From contig JAYPEK010000077.1 of assembly GCA_038125725.1 (NCBI GenBank), positions 1 through 14,011 of the forward strand: a stretch of 14,011 bases of DNA. The letters run 5' to 3'. The position numbers were made by a program, and so were the translations under genes. This DNA is from TMED8 sp038125725 (GTDB lineage: Bacteria > Pseudomonadota > Alphaproteobacteria > Rhodospirillales > Casp-alpha2). The notes below the pieces were generated by a model. The model worked only from the letters and a program-made list of their open reading frames with translations, was not told the origin of the DNA and did not search any database. Shown here one piece after another: positions 6,111 through 14,011 of the stretch; positions within the stretch are counted from its first letter, which is position 1, and each line of letters opens with the position of its first letter.

Positions 6111-7409
6111 CTACTCCTTGCCTGCGCCGCTCAAGCTGGAGACCGCATGAATATGCAGCGCCGCCAGTGCGCGTTCCGCCGCCAAGCGGGACTTCGCCCG
6201 CTCCGACCAGGGTGCGACCATGACCGCCGCTTCGCTCGAGGCCGGCTTCATCGCATCGACCGCCGCGACCGCGCCGGCCAGATCACCGGCAGCGAGCCGT
6301 TGCTCAGCGCGCGCCACCAGGGTCTCGACATTGTCGCCACCCTTACCGTCGGTGCGGCGGACGGTCACCAGTGCCCCAACCTTGGCGACAATTTCAGAGA
6401 ACCAGCCGTCGGCGGACTGGCCGCGCGCTTGCGCCACCAATGGGCTCGCCATGGCGCTGAATTCGTCGCGCAGCACGGTCAGCGTCGGCACGCCGGTCTT
6501 CGCCGCCTTGCCCAGCGTCAACAGCGCCGCACCGATGCCGGGGTCGTCGCCGGCAAGCGCCTTCACCGCGTCGTATTCGCGCTGATAGGCGCCGCCCATC
6601 CGCACCGCGTCGCGCAGTTGGCCGACGGCAAGAAGCACCGCGCCACTGGCTTGGGCACCGGACAGCGCCGTGGCGGGGCGGTCCTCAACCGCAGACAGGC
6701 GTTTTTCCATTGCCGCCAGCGCCTCGCGCTCGCTCGCCGCCTTGGCCTGTAGTTGTTCCAATTCGGCCATGCGTTCGGACAGCTTACGTGCCTCGTCGCG
6801 GGCTGCCGCCAGCGCCGTCGAGCGCTCGGCATCGGCGGCATTGGCGGCACCAGCCGCCGCACTGCCGCGGTCCTCGAGCGCGCTCAGCCGGTCGCTCAGC
6901 GCTTGCAGCGATTCCTTCGCCGCCGCCGTTTCCTCGATGCGGGCGGCGGCTTCCGCCATCTCGCGCACCGACGCCATGGACGTCTCCACCGTTTGCAGCC
7001 GCGCCAGCGCCTTGGCCAAGTCCTGGCGTAACCGTTCGCGTTCCTGCTCCAGGCGCTGGATGGTTTCGTCCTTGGCCAGGCTGGCGCCGGCCTGTTTCTC
7101 GAGCGCTGCAATGCGGTCGCTCAGGCCGGCAACGCGCGGGTCCTGCAGGAAGTCGAGGGTCGGCACCTCGGGCAGCTTGTCGGCGACCCGCGGATACCAT
7201 TGCGGATAGGTGAGATAGGCGCCGCCGCCCAGGAGCGCGACCACCAACAGGAACAGGATCCACCCGCCGCCGCCCTTGCGGGCCGGGGCCGGCGCCGGCT
7301 GGGGGCTTTCGGGCTGTGGCGTCTCGTCCGCCGCCGTCTCTTCTGCCTTGGTTTTCGCCGGGGTCTTCTTACCGGTACCGCTGGTCGTAGTCTTCGCGGT
7401 TCGCGCCAT
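6111..7409 (-). CDS. mic60: Mic60/mitofilin-like inner-membrane protein
   Basis: This 432-residue protein has the layout of the alphaproteobacterial homologue of mitochondrial Mic60, the cristae-junction protein. A Lys/Thr/Pro-rich cytoplasmic tail (1-47) leads to one membrane helix (49-68). A long, heptad-rich coiled coil (about 93-245, rich in Ala, Glu, Arg and Leu) projects into the periplasm. A helical mitofilin-signature region (about 250-425) closes the protein. In bacteria this family is known to shape intracytoplasmic or inner membranes and to contact outer-membrane partners. Its place between hemD and hemY is the conserved alphaproteobacterial position and is strong independent support, because sequence identity in the coiled coil is weak. 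The ATG at 7409 is preceded by GGAG six bases upstream. Sequence outside the C-terminal region is low complexity, so a database hit there alone would not be reliable. Confidence 0.85.
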   Translation of the reverse strand: MARTAKTTTSGTGKKTPAKTKAEETAADETPQPESPQPAPAPARKGGGGWILFLLVVALLGGGAYLTYPQWYPRVADKLPEVPTLDFLQDPRVAGLSDRIAALEKQAGASLAKDETIQRLEQERERLRQDLAKALARLQTVETSMASVREMAEAAARIEETAAAKESLQALSDRLSALEDRGSAAAGAANAADAERSTALAAARDEARKLSERMAELEQLQAKAASEREALAAMEKRLSAVEDRPATALSGAQASGAVLLAVGQLRDAVRMGGAYQREYDAVKALAGDDPGIGAALLTLGKAAKTGVPTLTVLRDEFSAMASPLVAQARGQSADGWFSEIVAKVGALVTVRRTDGKGGDNVETLVARAEQRLAAGDLAGAVAAVDAMKPASSEAAVMVAPWSERAKSRLAAERALAALHIHAVSSLSGAGKE

Positions 7410-7437
7410 GGCTCACTCCGTCGCTTTGCCAGACTTC

Positions 7438-7467
7438 CATATATCAGATTCGAGCGGCCGAACCCAA
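7438..7467 (-). promoter_or_regulatory. Weak candidate promoter for mic60-hemY
   Basis: On the minus strand TTGGGT (7467-7462) and TATATG (7443-7438) are separated by 18 bases, matching the -35 at four of six and the -10 at four of six. The -35 element overlaps the loop of the 7454-7474 hairpin. This would allow mic60-hemY to be transcribed separately from hemCD. The match is modest. Confidence 0.25.
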
Positions 7468-7474
7468 CGGCCGC
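7454..7474. other. GC-rich perfect hairpin between hemD and mic60
   Basis: GCGGCCG (7454-7460), a 7-base loop, and CGGCCGC (7468-7474) form a perfect stem. On the plus strand it is followed by the T-rich CTATTTTATT, so the intrinsic-terminator geometry faces right, antisense to the heme genes. On the leftward mRNA the same stem has an A-rich stretch before it and no U-run after it, which fits an RNA-processing or stability element better than a terminator. Confidence 0.5.
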
Positions 7475-7485
7475 CTATTTTATTC

Positions 7486-8193
7486 TCACGTCTTGTCGAA
7501 CAATGCCAGCAAAGCCGATTGCTCGGGGCGCACCGCGGTCTCGACCCCGGCCCAAGGAGGCCCCGCCACCACCGCCGCCACGTTGGCGCTCAGGCAATAG
7601 GCCCGGACGCTCGCCAGCGCCGCCGCGAGCCCGGCCTCTTCGACCAGGCGCATGAATGTGACTCCGGTGCGCGGCGAATAGATCAGCACACCATCGAACG
7701 CGCCCGCCGCAAGCCCGGTCCGCGCCGCTTCCGGCAGTTCGGTTGCGGTCCCAGCCGCATAGAGAACGCAACGCCGATAGGTGAAGCCGGCGCGCCCGAG
7801 CATGCCCGCTAGGTTGCCGGCGACCTTGCTGCCCGCCGGATGCAGAAGCGCACCGGCGCCCGGGTCCAGTTGCTTAGCCGCCAACGCCGCCAGATCATCG
7901 ACGTCACCGGCGGCGGACATGACATCGGCGAACCCGGCCGCTTCGGCGGCGCGTGCCGTGGCATCGCCGACGGCGAGCACCCTGATCCCACGCTCGGGCG
8001 TATTGCGGGCGAAGGCGCGCACGCCGTTGGCGCTGGTCATCAGCAGCGCCTGCACGCCCCCCAAATCAAGCGGCGCTTCATCGACGAAATCGATCGTCAG
8101 CAACGGCGCCACCGCCGCCTCAATCCCCCGCGCCGCCAGTTCGGCGACGAGTTCCGCCGCGTCTTCCTCCGGCCGGGTGATCAGGACCCGCAT
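7486..8193 (-). CDS. hemD: Uroporphyrinogen-III synthase
   Basis: This 235-residue cytosolic enzyme closes hydroxymethylbilane, the HemC product, into uroporphyrinogen III while inverting ring D. HemD sequences are poorly conserved, but the family pattern is clear. MRVLITRPEEDA (1-12) opens the first domain, ALLMTSANGVRAF (49-61) is the usual phosphate-loop-like segment, and VLAVGDATARAAEAAGF (72-88) follows. The second domain has LLHPAGSKVAGNLAGML (116-132), YRRCVLYAA (139-147), DGVLIYSPRTGVTF (167-180) and AYCLSANVAAVV (198-209). I start at the ATG at 8193, preceded by AAGAGG; the same frame runs on into hemC but encodes nothing family-like there. The gene starts 19 bases after the hemC stop, so the two enzymes are made from one message. 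Length is at the short end of the normal range. Confidence 0.92.
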   Translation of the reverse strand: MRVLITRPEEDAAELVAELAARGIEAAVAPLLTIDFVDEAPLDLGGVQALLMTSANGVRAFARNTPERGIRVLAVGDATARAAEAAGFADVMSAAGDVDDLAALAAKQLDPGAGALLHPAGSKVAGNLAGMLGRAGFTYRRCVLYAAGTATELPEAARTGLAAGAFDGVLIYSPRTGVTFMRLVEEAGLAAALASVRAYCLSANVAAVVAGPPWAGVETAVRPEQSALLALFDKT

Positions 8194-8212
8194 GGTTGGG
8201 TGCCTCTTCGCT

Positions 8213-9145
8213 CTAGGGGGCGAAAATGTCGTCGCCGGCGCGTTGGCGCAGCTCGCGCCCGGCGTCGTCGCCGAGCGCCGCCGCATCGGCAAGAATGCCG
8301 GTCCGCTCGGTCTCGAAAATCTCGCTGCCGTCGGCGCGCGCCACCAACCCGCGCAGCCTGAGCCTGTCGCCGTCGATCTCCGCCAGCCCGCCGGTCGGCG
8401 TGCGGCAGGATCCGTCGAGAGCGGCAAGCAGCGCACGCTCGGCGGTGACCCTAATCTGCGTCTCCACGTGATTGATGGTGGCAAGCCAGCCCTGCACCCG
8501 CGCGTCGTCGGCGCGGCAGGTGATGCCGATGGCCCCTTGGCCGACGGCCGGCAGCATCTCTTCCGGCTCCAGGACCGCGCTGGCCTTGTCGGCAAGCCCC
8601 AACCGCCGGAGCCCGGCATAGGCCAACAGCGTCGCGTCGACAACCCCGTCAGCGAGCTTGCCGAGGCGCGTCTGCACGTTGCCGCGTAACAGCGTCACTT
8701 CGAGGTCCGGGCGCCTCGCCAGAATCTGCGCCTGGCGCCGTAGCGAAGCGGAGCCGATGACGCTACCGGCCGGCAGTTCGACCAGCGACGGCGCCTTCAG
8801 CGAAAGAAAGGCATCACGCGAGTCCTCGCGCTCCAGGCAGGCAGCCAACTCGATGCCGTCCGGCAGGAAGGTCTCCACGTCCTTGATGGAATGCACGGCG
8901 ATGTCGACGCGGCCGTCCAGGATCGCGGCGTCGAGCTCCTTGGTAAACAGCCCCTTGCCGCCGACTTCGGCCAGGGGACGGTCGAGGATGGCGTCGCCGG
9001 TGGTCTTGATCTCCATCACCTCGATGGCGCCGGGGTGAGCGAGATCGGCATTGGCGGCGGCGAGCTTGTCGCGCGCTTCCAGGGTTTGCGCCATGGCGAG
9101 CGGGCTGCCACGGGTGCCGATGCGAAGAAGCGGTTGGTCGGTCAT
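8213..9145 (-). CDS. hemC: Porphobilinogen deaminase (hydroxymethylbilane synthase)
   Basis: This 310-residue cytosolic enzyme polymerises four porphobilinogens into hydroxymethylbilane, the third common step of tetrapyrrole synthesis. It begins LRIGTRGSPLAMAQ (7-20). IKTTGD (46-51) and KGLFTKELDAAIL (64-76) follow. VHSIKDV (84-90) holds the catalytic aspartate Asp89, equivalent to E. coli Asp84. LEREDSRDAFLS (104-115), GSASLRRQAQI (131-141) and LRGNVQTRLGKL (153-164) carry the arginines that hold the cofactor and substrate carboxylates. Cys247 in LDGSCRTP (243-250) is the residue that carries the dipyrromethane cofactor. Length and motifs are complete. The ATG at 9145 is the first heme-cluster codon after the 84-base divergent region shared with tsaD; its ribosome site (GGGGACAGG) is not canonical. 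Confidence 0.97.
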   Translation of the reverse strand: MTDQPLLRIGTRGSPLAMAQTLEARDKLAAANADLAHPGAIEVMEIKTTGDAILDRPLAEVGGKGLFTKELDAAILDGRVDIAVHSIKDVETFLPDGIELAACLEREDSRDAFLSLKAPSLVELPAGSVIGSASLRRQAQILARRPDLEVTLLRGNVQTRLGKLADGVVDATLLAYAGLRRLGLADKASAVLEPEEMLPAVGQGAIGITCRADDARVQGWLATINHVETQIRVTAERALLAALDGSCRTPTGGLAEIDGDRLRLRGLVARADGSEIFETERTGILADAAALGDDAGRELRQRAGDDIFAP

Positions 9146-9229
9146 GGCCTGTCCCCGGCGGAAATCATTGCTGGTCTGTTCACAACGGGCACCCTATGGT
9201 CGGCGCCGGTCGAGAGAAATGGCTTATAC
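9146..9229. promoter_or_regulatory. Divergent hemC/tsaD promoter region
   Basis: These 84 bases must hold the promoters of both the leftward heme block and tsaD. For tsaD, TTGCTG (9168-9173) and CCCTAT (9192-9197) with an 18-base spacer are the best match I find, and it is weak. No convincing hemC promoter box is seen. GAGAG at 9212-9216 lies 13 bases before the tsaD start, too far for a good ribosome site. Confidence 0.35.
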
Positions 9230-10309
9230 ATGATCGTTCTCGGGATTGAAACAAGCTGCGACGAGACCGCCGCCGCCGTGGTCACGGACGGCGCGGGGGA
9301 ACGGATTCTGTCCAACGTGGTGCTGTCGCAACTGGACGAGCACCGGCCCTATGGCGGCGTGGTGCCGGAGATCGCGGCGCGCGCCCACGTGGAGGCCATC
9401 GACGGCATCGTCGCCGAAGCCATGCAGGACGCCGGCATCGATTGGAGCGGGCTCGACGGCATCGCCGCCACCGGCGGACCGGGCCTGATCGGCGGCGTCA
9501 TGGTCGGTGTCATGACGGCCAAGGCGCTGGCCTATGCGCGCCGGCTGCCGTTCGTCGCGGTCAACCACCTGGAAGCACATGCGCTGACGGTGCGTCTCAC
9601 CGGCGCCGACGACGGTCGCGAGATCGATTTCCCCTATCTGCTTCTATTGGTGTCGGGCGGCCATTGCCAGTTGCTGGCGGTCGAGGGAGTGGGGCGCTAT
9701 CGGCGCCTCGGCACCACCATCGACGATGCGCTGGGCGAGGCCTTCGACAAGTCGGCCAAGATGATGGGGCTCGGCTATCCGGGCGGGCCCGAGATCGAAC
9801 GCCGCGCGCTGGAGGGCGACGGCGCGCGCTTCGAACTGCCGCGCCCGATGAAGGGCAGGGCAGGGTGCGACTTTTCCTTCTCGGGCCTCAAGACCAAGGT
9901 CCGCCAGACCCTAGAGGCCTTGCCGCCGGGACCACTGCAAGACCAAGACATCGCCGATCTTTGTGCGTCATTCCAGCAAGCCGCCGGCGACGTTCTGGTC
10001 GACCGCTGCGCCCACGCCATCGGCATGTTCCTCGCCGATCATCCAACGGGCGGCCCCTTGGTGGTGGCTGGCGGCGTTGCCGCCAACCTAGCGCTTCGCG
10101 GCCGGCTGGAGACATTGGCCGCAGGTACCGGCATCGGCTTTGCCGCGCCGCCGGTGAAGCTCTGCACCGACAACGGCGCCATGGTCGCCTGGGCCGGGCT
10201 GGAGCGGCTCCGGCAGGGCGAACGCGACGCCCTCGATTTCAAGCCTAGGCCGCGCTGGCCGCTCGATCCCGACGCGCCGAAGGCGGCCTATGCGGGCGTG
10301 AAGGCGTGA
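9230..10309 (+). CDS. tsaD: tRNA t6A37 threonylcarbamoyltransferase subunit TsaD
   Basis: This 359-residue Kae1/Qri7-family ASKHA-fold protein transfers threonylcarbamoyl from threonylcarbamoyl-AMP to A37 of ANN-decoding tRNAs, working with TsaB and TsaE in the cytoplasm. Motifs are complete. GIETSCDETAAAVV (5-18) leads. NHLEAH (112-117) contains the metal ligands His113 and His117. LLVSGGHCQLL (139-149), GEAFDKSAKMMGLGYPGG (169-186) and DFSFSGLKT (214-222) follow. VAGGVAANLALR (279-290) leads to LCTDNGAMVAWAG (311-323), where Asp314 is the third metal ligand. The frame is open back into hemC, but the ATG at 9230 places GIETSCDET at its standard position. It is divergent from hemC and 52 bases upstream of gpsA. 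An acidic/proline C-terminal tail (about 335-359) is typical of alphaproteobacterial members. Confidence 0.97.
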   Translation: MIVLGIETSCDETAAAVVTDGAGERILSNVVLSQLDEHRPYGGVVPEIAARAHVEAIDGIVAEAMQDAGIDWSGLDGIAATGGPGLIGGVMVGVMTAKALAYARRLPFVAVNHLEAHALTVRLTGADDGREIDFPYLLLLVSGGHCQLLAVEGVGRYRRLGTTIDDALGEAFDKSAKMMGLGYPGGPEIERRALEGDGARFELPRPMKGRAGCDFSFSGLKTKVRQTLEALPPGPLQDQDIADLCASFQQAAGDVLVDRCAHAIGMFLADHPTGGPLVVAGGVAANLALRGRLETLAAGTGIGFAAPPVKLCTDNGAMVAWAGLERLRQGERDALDFKPRPRWPLDPDAPKAAYAGVKA

Positions 10310-10361
10310 AGCTGGCCCACGTCTCGCCGCTCGGCTCTTGGAGGCCGGGCCGCGAGGGGGT

Positions 10362-11384
10362 ATGAATGCCATCATGGAACGCGTGAACATCATCGGCGCC
10401 GGCGCCTGGGGCACGGCACTGGCCTGCGTCGCCCAACGGGCCGGCCGACGGACGCTGATCTGGACGCGCGAGCCCGAGGTGGCGGACGCCATCAACACGG
10501 CCCACGAAAATTCCCTGTTCCTTCCCGGCGTCGAACTCGACCCGGCCATCACCGCAACCAGCGACCTGGCCGACGCGGCCGATGCCGATGCCCTGTTGCT
10601 GGTGGTGCCGGCGCAGTTCCTGCGCGCCACCTGCGCGGCGCTGGCGCCGCACCTCGTGAAGCCGACGCCGCTGGTGATCTGCGCCAAGGGGATCGAGTTG
10701 GGTACCGGCGCCTTGATGAACGAGGTGGTCGAGGCGGCGGCGCCGGGGCATCCGCTGGCGGCGCTATCGGGACCGACCTTCGCAATCGAAGTGGCGCGCG
10801 AACTGCCGACCGGGGTGACGCTGGCCTGCCACGATGCGGAGCTTGGCCAGCGCCTCAGCCGGGCGCTGGCGACGCCGCGCTTCCGCGCCTACCATTCCAC
10901 CGACGTCGTCGGCGCCGAGATTGGCGGCGCGGTGAAGAACGTGCTGGCCATCGCCTGCGGCATCGTCGAGGGCAAGGGTCTCGGCGATAACGCCCGCGCC
11001 ACGCTGATCACCCGCGGCCTGGTCGAGATGGCCAGGCTCTGCGCCGCCAAGGGCGGCACGCCGGAAACACTGATGGGGCTTTCCGGAATCGGTGACCTGA
11101 CGCTCACCTGCAACGCCATGCAGTCGCGCAACTTCTCGCTGGGCGTCGCCCTGGGCCAGGGCCGGGCGCTCGCCGACATATTGGGCGAACGCCATTCGGT
11201 GGCGGAGGGCGTCGACAGCGCCGGTGCCGTGGTGTCGCTGGCCGAGCGGCTCTCCATCGACATGCCGATCTGCAAGGCGGTGCACGCCGTGGTCGGCGGC
11301 GCCGAGATCGATGCCACCGTCGCCACCCTACTGGCCCGGCCGGTCGGCGCCGATTCACCCCTGCAGGCCATGGGCCAGTCCTGA
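10362..11384 (+). CDS. gpsA: NAD(P)-dependent glycerol-3-phosphate dehydrogenase
   Basis: This 340-residue cytosolic enzyme reduces dihydroxyacetone phosphate to sn-glycerol-3-phosphate, the backbone for phospholipid synthesis. The N-terminal Rossmann domain has VNIIGAGAWGTALA (8-21). ENSLFLPGV (49-57) and CAKGIELGTG (107-116), with Lys109, follow. LSGPTFAIEVARELPT (135-150) precedes GAEIGGAVKNVLAIACGIVEG (184-204), where Lys192 is the catalytic lysine. ARATLITRGLVEM (211-223), GLSGIGDLTLTC (239-250) and R256-N257 complete the substrate site. AEGVDSA (281-287) and MPICKAVH (301-308) are typical of the C-terminal domain. Three starts are possible. The ATG at 10362 is taken because GAGGGGG ends two bases before it, although that spacing is short. 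The ATG at 10374 is 14 bases away, and a TTG at 10338 has little support. Confidence 0.96.
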   Translation: MNAIMERVNIIGAGAWGTALACVAQRAGRRTLIWTREPEVADAINTAHENSLFLPGVELDPAITATSDLADAADADALLLVVPAQFLRATCAALAPHLVKPTPLVICAKGIELGTGALMNEVVEAAAPGHPLAALSGPTFAIEVARELPTGVTLACHDAELGQRLSRALATPRFRAYHSTDVVGAEIGGAVKNVLAIACGIVEGKGLGDNARATLITRGLVEMARLCAAKGGTPETLMGLSGIGDLTLTCNAMQSRNFSLGVALGQGRALADILGERHSVAEGVDSAGAVVSLAERLSIDMPICKAVHAVVGGAEIDATVATLLARPVGADSPLQAMGQS

Positions 11385-11412
11385 AATCCGAAAATCCCGA
11401 GGAACCCTATCC

Positions 11413-11694
11413 ATGCATTTCGTCATTTCCTGTACCGACAGGCCGAACGCGCTGGATGTGCGCAAGGCCAACCGCGACGCCCACCTGGCCTACCTGAAAT
11501 CGCATGCGGAACAAATTGTCGCCGCCGGCCCGACGCTCACCGACGACGGCGAGGGGATGACCGGCAGCGTGCTGATCATGGCATTCGAAGGCCCAGCCGA
11601 AGCCGAGGCCTTTGCCGCCGGCGACCCCTATGCCCAGGCCGGTCTTTTCGAAAACGTAACCATTATGCCCTGGCGCAAGGTTTATCCGGCGTAA
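11413..11694 (+). CDS. YciI family protein
   Basis: This 93-residue protein of the YCII superfamily has a small dimeric alpha/beta ferredoxin-like barrel. The biochemical role of the family is not generally known; some relatives act as dehalogenases or decarboxylases. The conserved pattern is present. MHFVISCTDRP starts the first strand, HLAYL with His24 lies at 24-28, AAGPTLTDDGEGMTGSVLIM at 37-56, and the invariant GDPY with Asp71 at 70-73. It ends TIMPWRKVYPA, the usual last strand. The ATG at 11413 is preceded by GAGGAA eight bases upstream. It begins 28 bases after gpsA and stops 4 bases before the Rieske gene, so all three should be co-transcribed. The gpsA-yciI pair is common in Alphaproteobacteria, but the reason for the link is unknown. 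Confidence 0.88.
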   Translation: MHFVISCTDRPNALDVRKANRDAHLAYLKSHAEQIVAAGPTLTDDGEGMTGSVLIMAFEGPAEAEAFAAGDPYAQAGLFENVTIMPWRKVYPA

Positions 11695-11698
11695 GCGG

Positions 11699-12067
11699 AT
11701 GAGCGGCGATCCGATCCGGCTTTGCGCCCTGGCAGACGTACCCGAGGACGGCACCAACGGCTTCCTGGTGGAGACCGACAAGGGCCGCTTCGGCGCCATG
11801 GTCATCCGCCAGGGCGACGCGGTGCATGTCTACGTCAATTCCTGCCCGCACATCGGCGCGCCGCTGGACTTCAAGCAGGGGCATTTTCTCAACCGCGAGA
11901 AGACGCATATCCTTTGTACCACGCACGGCGCGCTGTTCCGGATCGAGGATGGCTACTGCGTTTCCGGCCCCTGCGCCGGCGCCAGCCTGACACCACTCAC
12001 CGCCGAGACGCGGTCGGGTGAGATATTCGTCACGCTGCCCAAACTGGCATCCAAGCCGGCGGGCTGA
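11699..12067 (+). CDS. Small Rieske-type [2Fe-2S] protein
   Basis: This 122-residue soluble protein is a single Rieske domain. The cluster ligands are Cys49-Pro-His51 in NSCPHIGAPLD (47-57) and Cys73-Thr-Thr-His76 in LCTTHGALF (72-80). The disulfide cysteines of bc1-type Rieske proteins are absent at the usual positions, so this is a Rieske ferredoxin of low-potential dioxygenase or nitrite-reductase-subunit style. The closing motif DGYCVSGPCAGASL (84-97), with Cys87 and Cys92, fits the family's GP turn. No signal peptide or membrane anchor is present, so it should be cytoplasmic. It starts 4 bases after yciI with no clear Shine-Dalgarno of its own, suggesting translational coupling. It probably carries electrons to an unidentified partner, and no oxygenase is in view. 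Confidence 0.88.
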   Translation: MSGDPIRLCALADVPEDGTNGFLVETDKGRFGAMVIRQGDAVHVYVNSCPHIGAPLDFKQGHFLNREKTHILCTTHGALFRIEDGYCVSGPCAGASLTPLTAETRSGEIFVTLPKLASKPAG

Positions 12068-12071
12068 AGCG

Positions 12072-12095
12072 GACGCCGTGGACAGGCGTCGTCCA
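12072..12095 (+). other. Two mutually exclusive short hairpins after the Rieske gene
   Basis: GACGCC (12072-12077) can pair with GGCGTC (12085-12090). TGGAC (12079-12083) can instead pair with GTCCA (12091-12095). The two stems overlap, so only one can form. Neither is followed by a T-run, so this is not a canonical intrinsic terminator, although it sits where the gpsA-yciI-Rieske transcript should end. Confidence 0.3.
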
Positions 12096-12097
12096 GC

Positions 12098-12125
12098 TTG
12101 AGAATCCCGCTGGTTTTGCGATAAT
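12098..12125 (+). promoter_or_regulatory. Extended -10 promoter for acs
   Basis: TTGAGA (12098-12103) and GATAAT (12120-12125) each match the sigma-70 consensus at five of six bases, with a 16-base spacer. TGC directly precedes the -10, giving an extended -10. Transcription would start near 12132, leaving a leader of about 84 bases before acs. This is the strongest promoter match I see in the window. Confidence 0.65.
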
Positions 12126-12140
12126 TCTGCGCAAGCAGAA
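12116..12140. promoter_or_regulatory. Nested inverted repeats over the acs -10 and start site
   Basis: Two perfect inverted repeats interlock here. TTGCG (12116-12120) and CGCAA (12130-12134) enclose most of the -10. TTCTGC (12125-12130) and GCAGAA (12135-12140) flank GCAA, straddling the predicted start site. Because transcription should begin inside the second repeat, the whole hairpin would not be in the mRNA, so a DNA-bound repressor site is the more natural reading. The regulator is unknown. Confidence 0.5.
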
Positions 12141-12142
12141 CA

Positions 12143-12215
12143 ATGCAACCGCACCGCGTGGGTTCTGTGGGGAGGTATCGCGCGGCGTCGTCATAAACAT
12201 GGGAGAGCGGTCATA

Positions 12216-12216
<1 letters not shown>
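12143..12216 (+). other. Two minimal upstream reading frames in the acs leader
   Basis: An ATG at 12143 opens a 17-codon frame ending in TAA at 12194-12196. A second ATG at 12199 opens a 5-codon frame (MGERS) whose TAA at 12214-12216 overlaps the acs start as TAATG. The second frame contains the acs ribosome site, GGGAGAG. Neither ATG has a clear Shine-Dalgarno, so translation is uncertain and these may be chance. Confidence 0.2.

Positions 12217-14011
<1,795 letters not shown>

Noticed and set aside
8194..8643. N-terminal extension of hemD into hemC
   Set aside because: The frame is open, but the added 150 residues are an off-frame reading of hemC. HemD homology begins at the ATG at 8193.
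8891..9229. N-terminal extension of tsaD
   Set aside because: The extension is antisense to hemC, and TsaD homology starts precisely at the ATG at 9230.
12072..12095. Rho-independent terminator after the Rieske gene
   Set aside because: The stems are only 5 to 6 bp and no T-run follows, so I list the hairpins without calling a terminator.

Overview
The window is GC-rich chromosomal DNA from an alphaproteobacterium, probably of Rhodospirillales type. Gene order is the main evidence. A leftward heme cluster (hemC, hemD, a Mic60/mitofilin-like gene, hemY) is divergent from a rightward tsaD-gpsA-yciI run, an arrangement characteristic of Alphaproteobacteria. No rRNA, tRNA, CRISPR array, insertion sequence or phage gene was seen. 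Coding density is very high, and two convergent gene pairs leave almost no room for terminators.

Layout. 1-224 is a non-coding leader with short repeats. 225-1943 (+) is a complete NodU/TobZ-type O-carbamoyltransferase. It is visibly more AT-rich than the rest of the window and is the best candidate for acquired DNA; its biosynthetic partners, if any, lie left of the window. 3418-1951 (-) is a two-gene unit, a TauE/SafE-family permease followed by a small GT-A-fold glycosyltransferase-like protein. 3556-4764 (+) is a class III (CaiB/BaiF) CoA-transferase, divergent from the permease, with a promoter that would give a nearly leaderless mRNA.

9145-4761 (-) is the heme block. HemC makes hydroxymethylbilane from porphobilinogen and HemD cyclises it to uroporphyrinogen III. 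The Mic60-like and HemY proteins that follow are both anchored in the inner membrane. HemY here is the TPR protein of that name, not protoporphyrinogen oxidase, and it ends in a four-cysteine zinc ribbon. The stop codons of hemY and the CoA-transferase share the four bases CTAG.

9230-12067 (+) holds tsaD (tRNA t6A synthesis), gpsA (glycerol-3-phosphate for phospholipids), a YciI-family protein and a small Rieske [2Fe-2S] protein. The last three are closely spaced and look like one operon. From 12216 the window contains acetyl-CoA synthetase (acs), cut by the window end about 50 residues short, just before the conserved C-terminal lysine motif. Its 148-base upstream region has the best promoter in the window, an extended -10 promoter overlapped by two nested inverted repeats that look like an operator, followed by two very short upstream reading frames.

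Most of the window is ordinary core genome. The parts worth a second look are the composition-shifted carbamoyltransferase, the acs control region, the probable leaderless CoA-transferase start, the hairpin between hemD and mic60, and the palindrome in the permease/CoA-transferase divergent region.
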